Assembly: GCA_023412995.1 (NCBI GenBank)
Contig: JAEZQS010000009.1
Location: forward strand, 1-8,305
From: Pseudomonadota bacterium
GTDB taxonomy: Bacteria; Pseudomonadota; Gammaproteobacteria; Xanthomonadales; Rhodanobacteraceae
Length of the DNA: 8,305 nucleotides
Reading direction: 5' to 3'
The position numbers and the translations under genes are program-made. How positions within the stretch are numbered: the stretch's first letter is position 1; the number at the start of each line of letters is the position of its first letter. Below, one piece after another: positions 5,881-8,305 of the stretch. The notes beneath the pieces are model-generated. The model worked only from the letters and a program-made list of their open reading frames with translations, did not search any database and was not told where the DNA came from.

Positions 5881-7482
5881 ATGATCCACGTGAGTTCCAC
5901 CACGCCGATCCAGGTTGCCGTTCCGCCGCTCCGCGCCGTCGCATCGCTCCCGTCCCAGGGGTTCACCGTGCCGCGGCCGGCGGCGCAGCGCCAGTCGCCG
6001 CCACGGCGCCTGGTCGTCGTCTCCAATCGCGTTGCCCTGCCGGGTTCCGAACCCTCCGGCGGGCTGGCGCACGGCCTGCGCGCACTGCTCTCGGCGCGTG
6101 GCGGCCTGTGGGTGGGCTGGAGCGGCCGCCATGGCGAGCAGGAAGACCTGCACCTGGTCGCCGAGGGCAAGGTGGAATACCTCACCCTCGACCTGCCGCG
6201 CGACGAGTTCGACCTCTACTACCGTGAATTCGCCAACCGCGCCCTGTGGCCGGTGCTGCACGACCGCGGCGACCTGGTGGCCTGCACCGCGAGGGCACGC
6301 GCGGCGTACCTTGCGGTCAACCAGCGCTTCGCGCGGCTGCTCTCGCGGGTGTCGGGCGCCGACGACATGGTGTGGATCCAGGATTACCACCTGATTCCGC
6401 TCGGACGGATGCTGCGCGAGCGCGGCATCGGCTGCAGGCTCGGTTTCTTCCTGCACACGCCGATGGCCGGCGCGGAGCACCTGGCGCGGCTGCCCGGCCA
6501 CGAGCACCTGCTGCGCGACCTTGCGGCCTACGACGTCGTGGGGCTGCAGACCCAGCCCGATGCCGACGTGCTGACGGCGATGCTGGAAGCGCATTGCGGC
6601 GCCGAGCGCCGTGCCGCGGGCGAGCTGGCGATCGGAGCGCGGCGCGTGCTGGTGCGTGCGTTCCCGATCGGCGTCGACCCGGACGCCCTTGCCGCACTGG
6701 CCGACGCGTCCGCCACGCGCCCGCGCGTCAGGGCCCTGAGCGAGAGCCTCGCCGGCCGCGAGCTGATGATCGCGGTCGACCGGCTCGATTATTCCAAGGG
6801 CATCCCCGAACGCATCGCGGCTTATGGCGCACTGCTGCAGGCGCATCCCGAGCACCGCCGCGGCGTGACCTTCCTGCAGGTCGCGCCGGAGTCGCGCTGC
6901 GACGTTCCCGAATACCAGCGGCTCGGCCAGCAGGTGCAACGCCGGGTAGGCCGCATCAATGGCCGCCATGGCGACGAGGCGTGGACGCCGCTGCGCTACG
7001 TCAACCGCAGCTATGCACACGAGGACCTGGCAGGCTTCTATCGCATGGCCCGCGTCGGCCTCGTCACGCCGCTGCGCGATGGCATGAACCTGGTGGCGAA
7101 GGAGTTCGTCGCCTGCCAGGATGGCGCCGATCCCGGCGTGCTGGTGCTTTCCCGCTACGCCGGCGCCGCGCGCGAACTGGATTCGGCGTTGCAGGTCGAT
7201 CCCTCCGACACGCGAGGCTGCGCCCAGGCGATGGCCCGTGCGCTGTCGATGCCGCTGGGGGAGCGCCGCGAACGCTGGCGCGCGGCCATGTCGCGCCTGC
7301 GCGAGGCGACCATCCATGGCTGGGGCGAAGGGTTCGTCGCTGCCCTGGCAGGGAGCGTCGGCTCGCCGCTGGCGCTGCCGTCGCGGCTGGTCCGATTGTC
7401 CCGCGGGCAGCGGAAGGAACGCGAACGCGTGGCACGCGCGCTCGCCGATGCCGGTCCGCTCGCGGATCAAGCCAGCGCCTGA
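5881..7482 (+). CDS. otsA: Trehalose-6-phosphate synthase (GT20)
   Basis: OtsA joins UDP-glucose and glucose-6-phosphate to alpha,alpha-trehalose-6-phosphate, the first step of the OtsA-OtsB trehalose route used against osmotic and desiccation stress; it is cytoplasmic. From 5881 it has 533 residues, against 474 in E. coli, with an N-terminal extension of about 42. Motifs: RLVVVSNRVALP (43-54), GGLWVGWSG (74-82), WIQDYHLIP (165-173), GFFLHTPM (188-195), DVVGLQTQPDAD (218-229), FPIGVD (261-266), DRLDYSKGIPER (300-311; sugar-phosphate-binding Arg and Lys), LQVAPESR (332-339), TPLRDGMNLVAKEF (396-409; catalytic-site Asp, Asn and Glu) and VLSRYAGAARE (422-432). The start is uncertain. In-frame ATGs at 5806 and 5857 are possible, and a GTG at 5968 has a better ribosome site (AGGGG, 6-nt spacing). 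Third-position GC content favours 5881. No otsB is visible here; the next gene starts 4 nt on. Confidence 0.92.
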   Translation: MIHVSSTTPIQVAVPPLRAVASLPSQGFTVPRPAAQRQSPPRRLVVVSNRVALPGSEPSGGLAHGLRALLSARGGLWVGWSGRHGEQEDLHLVAEGKVEYLTLDLPRDEFDLYYREFANRALWPVLHDRGDLVACTARARAAYLAVNQRFARLLSRVSGADDMVWIQDYHLIPLGRMLRERGIGCRLGFFLHTPMAGAEHLARLPGHEHLLRDLAAYDVVGLQTQPDADVLTAMLEAHCGAERRAAGELAIGARRVLVRAFPIGVDPDALAALADASATRPRVRALSESLAGRELMIAVDRLDYSKGIPERIAAYGALLQAHPEHRRGVTFLQVAPESRCDVPEYQRLGQQVQRRVGRINGRHGDEAWTPLRYVNRSYAHEDLAGFYRMARVGLVTPLRDGMNLVAKEFVACQDGADPGVLVLSRYAGAARELDSALQVDPSDTRGCAQAMARALSMPLGERRERWRAAMSRLREATIHGWGEGFVAALAGSVGSPLALPSRLVRLSRGQRKERERVARALADAGPLADQASA

Positions 7483-7486
7483 AGTC

Positions 7487-8305
7487 ATGCCAGCGCCCGA
7501 GCGCCGGGAGGGCGCGCAGCGGATAGCCGCGATCGCCACGGGCGGGTGGGTGGCGGACCAGCTCGCCGCCGCGGCGGAGCGGGCGGCCGCCGCGGGCTTC
7601 GACACACTCTTTTTCGATCCGGTCTTCAGCGCGCCGGGGGCGGGCGAACGCATCGCGAAAGCCGTTGCCGCGTGCCGGCGGTGCGGGCTGCAGTCGATGG
7701 CGGATGTCGACCTGCGCCGCTTGCCGGCCGATGCGCCGGTGGTTTCGAGCCATCCCGCCTGGTTCCATGCCGATGCGGCGGAGCCGCCCGATCCCCGGCG
7801 CGTGCCCGCGCACGTGGCGGAAGGCCCGGTGCTCGCGCGCCGCAGTGCCGGACCGGCCGTGTACGACTGGTGGGAGCGGCAACTGCGCGATGCCCAGGCC
7901 GCCGGGGTAACGGCCCTCCGCGCGGTCGGCTGCGCCGATGCGCCCGGCGACGGCTGGGCCGGATTCCTGCCGCGGCTGCGCGCCGCGCTGCCGGGAATGG
8001 AGGTGGTGCTGGATTCGATCGGGCTGCCGGCCGCGGCGGTCGAGGCGCTGGACGGCGCCGGTTTCGATGCCGCGCTGTCTTCGCTCGCCTGGTGGGACGG
8101 GTCCGCCGGCTGGTATTACGAGGAGGACGCACGCCTGCGCCGCTGCGCATGGCGCGTCCTGGCGCGGGTCGATCGGGGCAGCGCCGACGCGTTCGCCGGG
8201 GGCGCCGGCGAGCTGCCGTCATTGGCCCTGCTCGCCGACGGCCGGGTCGCGACGCTGCCCGAAGCCCACGCCGGCGAGCGCCTCGCGGCGCTCGCGGAGG
8301 CGAAC
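7487..8305 (+). CDS. Alpha-amylase-like (GH13-type) protein, N-terminal part; 3' end outside window
   Basis: The frame from the ATG at 7487 stays open for 273 codons to the window end, with codon use like its neighbours. It begins 4 nt after the otsA stop, so the two genes are probably cotranscribed and translationally coupled; an in-frame ATG at 7448, inside otsA, is an alternative. The pattern looks like an alpha-amylase TIM barrel. GFDTLFFDPVF (37-47) resembles strand 2, GLQSMADVDLRRL (67-79) strand 3, then HPAWF (89-93) and PPDPRRV (100-106), AGVTALRAVG (139-148) strand 4, and MEVVLDSIG (171-179) strand 5, followed by FDAALSSLAWWDGSAGWYYEE (193-213). The expected Asp of strand 4, Glu of strand 5 and the DxxxNH motif of strand 3 are not present, so this barrel looks non-catalytic. 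I recall long GlgE/maltosyltransferase-like amylase proteins of this style in xanthomonads, but the assignment is by eye. That it is a gene is near certain; its function is not. Confidence 0.65.
   Translation, partial: MPAPERREGAQRIAAIATGGWVADQLAAAAERAAAAGFDTLFFDPVFSAPGAGERIAKAVAACRRCGLQSMADVDLRRLPADAPVVSSHPAWFHADAAEPPDPRRVPAHVAEGPVLARRSAGPAVYDWWERQLRDAQAAGVTALRAVGCADAPGDGWAGFLPRLRAALPGMEVVLDSIGLPAAAVEALDGAGFDAALSSLAWWDGSAGWYYEEDARLRRCAWRVLARVDRGSADAFAGGAGELPSLALLADGRVATLPEAHAGERLAALAEAN

Noticed and set aside
5663..5944. N-terminal extension of KsgA to residue 356
   Set aside because: The added 94 residues lack family similarity, and the conserved KsgA N-terminus starts right after the ATG at 5662.
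4704..6185. A 621-residue open frame reading into ApaG on the minus strand, suggesting a fusion protein
   Set aside because: Only the last 127 residues match ApaG. The rest runs through ksgA in another frame and through the repeat element, with no family-like sequence.
5821..7653. 610-codon open frame antisense to otsA
   Set aside because: It is an antisense shadow in high-GC DNA; the opposite strand encodes a clear trehalose-6-phosphate synthase, and the antisense product is low-complexity His/Arg/Ala/Gln-rich.

Overview
The window comes from a high-GC (roughly 70%) gammaproteobacterial chromosome. The ksgA-apaG-apaH cluster facing folA matches the E. coli arrangement, and the protein styles, the GC-rich third codon positions and a GGGAATG intergenic repeat of a kind I recall from xanthomonads suggest Xanthomonadaceae/Lysobacteraceae (Luteimonas, Lysobacter or Xanthomonas-like). 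The family assignment is an inference; no rRNA or other decisive marker is present. Most of the window is conserved core genome, with no mobile gene, phage gene, CRISPR array, tRNA or rRNA.

Layout. (1) 2-2740, plus strand: the C-terminal two-thirds of a large Lhr-type helicase, whose ATPase domains lie upstream of the window. (2) 2741-2873: a 133-bp gap holding a GC hairpin and a good sigma70-type promoter whose -10 box ends 5 nt before the folA ATG, which suggests leaderless folA mRNA. (3) 2874-3371, plus: folA, dihydrofolate reductase. (4) 3397-4242, 4320-4703 and 4874-5662, minus: apaH, apaG and ksgA, transcribed ksgA to apaG to apaH and converging on folA. Between ksgA and apaG lie a 122-bp inverted-repeat element built from GGGAATG heptamers, a perfect 11-bp hairpin and a possible leaderless apaG promoter. 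(5) 5663-5880: divergent control region between ksgA and otsA. (6) 5881-7482, plus: otsA, trehalose-6-phosphate synthase. (7) 7487 to the window end, plus: the start of an amylase-like protein 4 nt after otsA. Its visible alpha-amylase-type barrel seems to lack the catalytic residues.

How the genes fit together. ksgA, apaG and apaH form a conserved group: 16S rRNA dimethylation, a small beta-sandwich protein, and Ap4A hydrolysis. folA is the neighbour it also has in E. coli. The usual upstream partners of ksgA in E. coli (surA, pdxA) are absent; a trehalose/alpha-glucan operon sits there in divergent orientation. The most interesting points are the repeat that supplies the ksgA stop codon, the leaderless-type promoters, and the apparently non-catalytic amylase barrel downstream of otsA. 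I found no convincing wholly new system.
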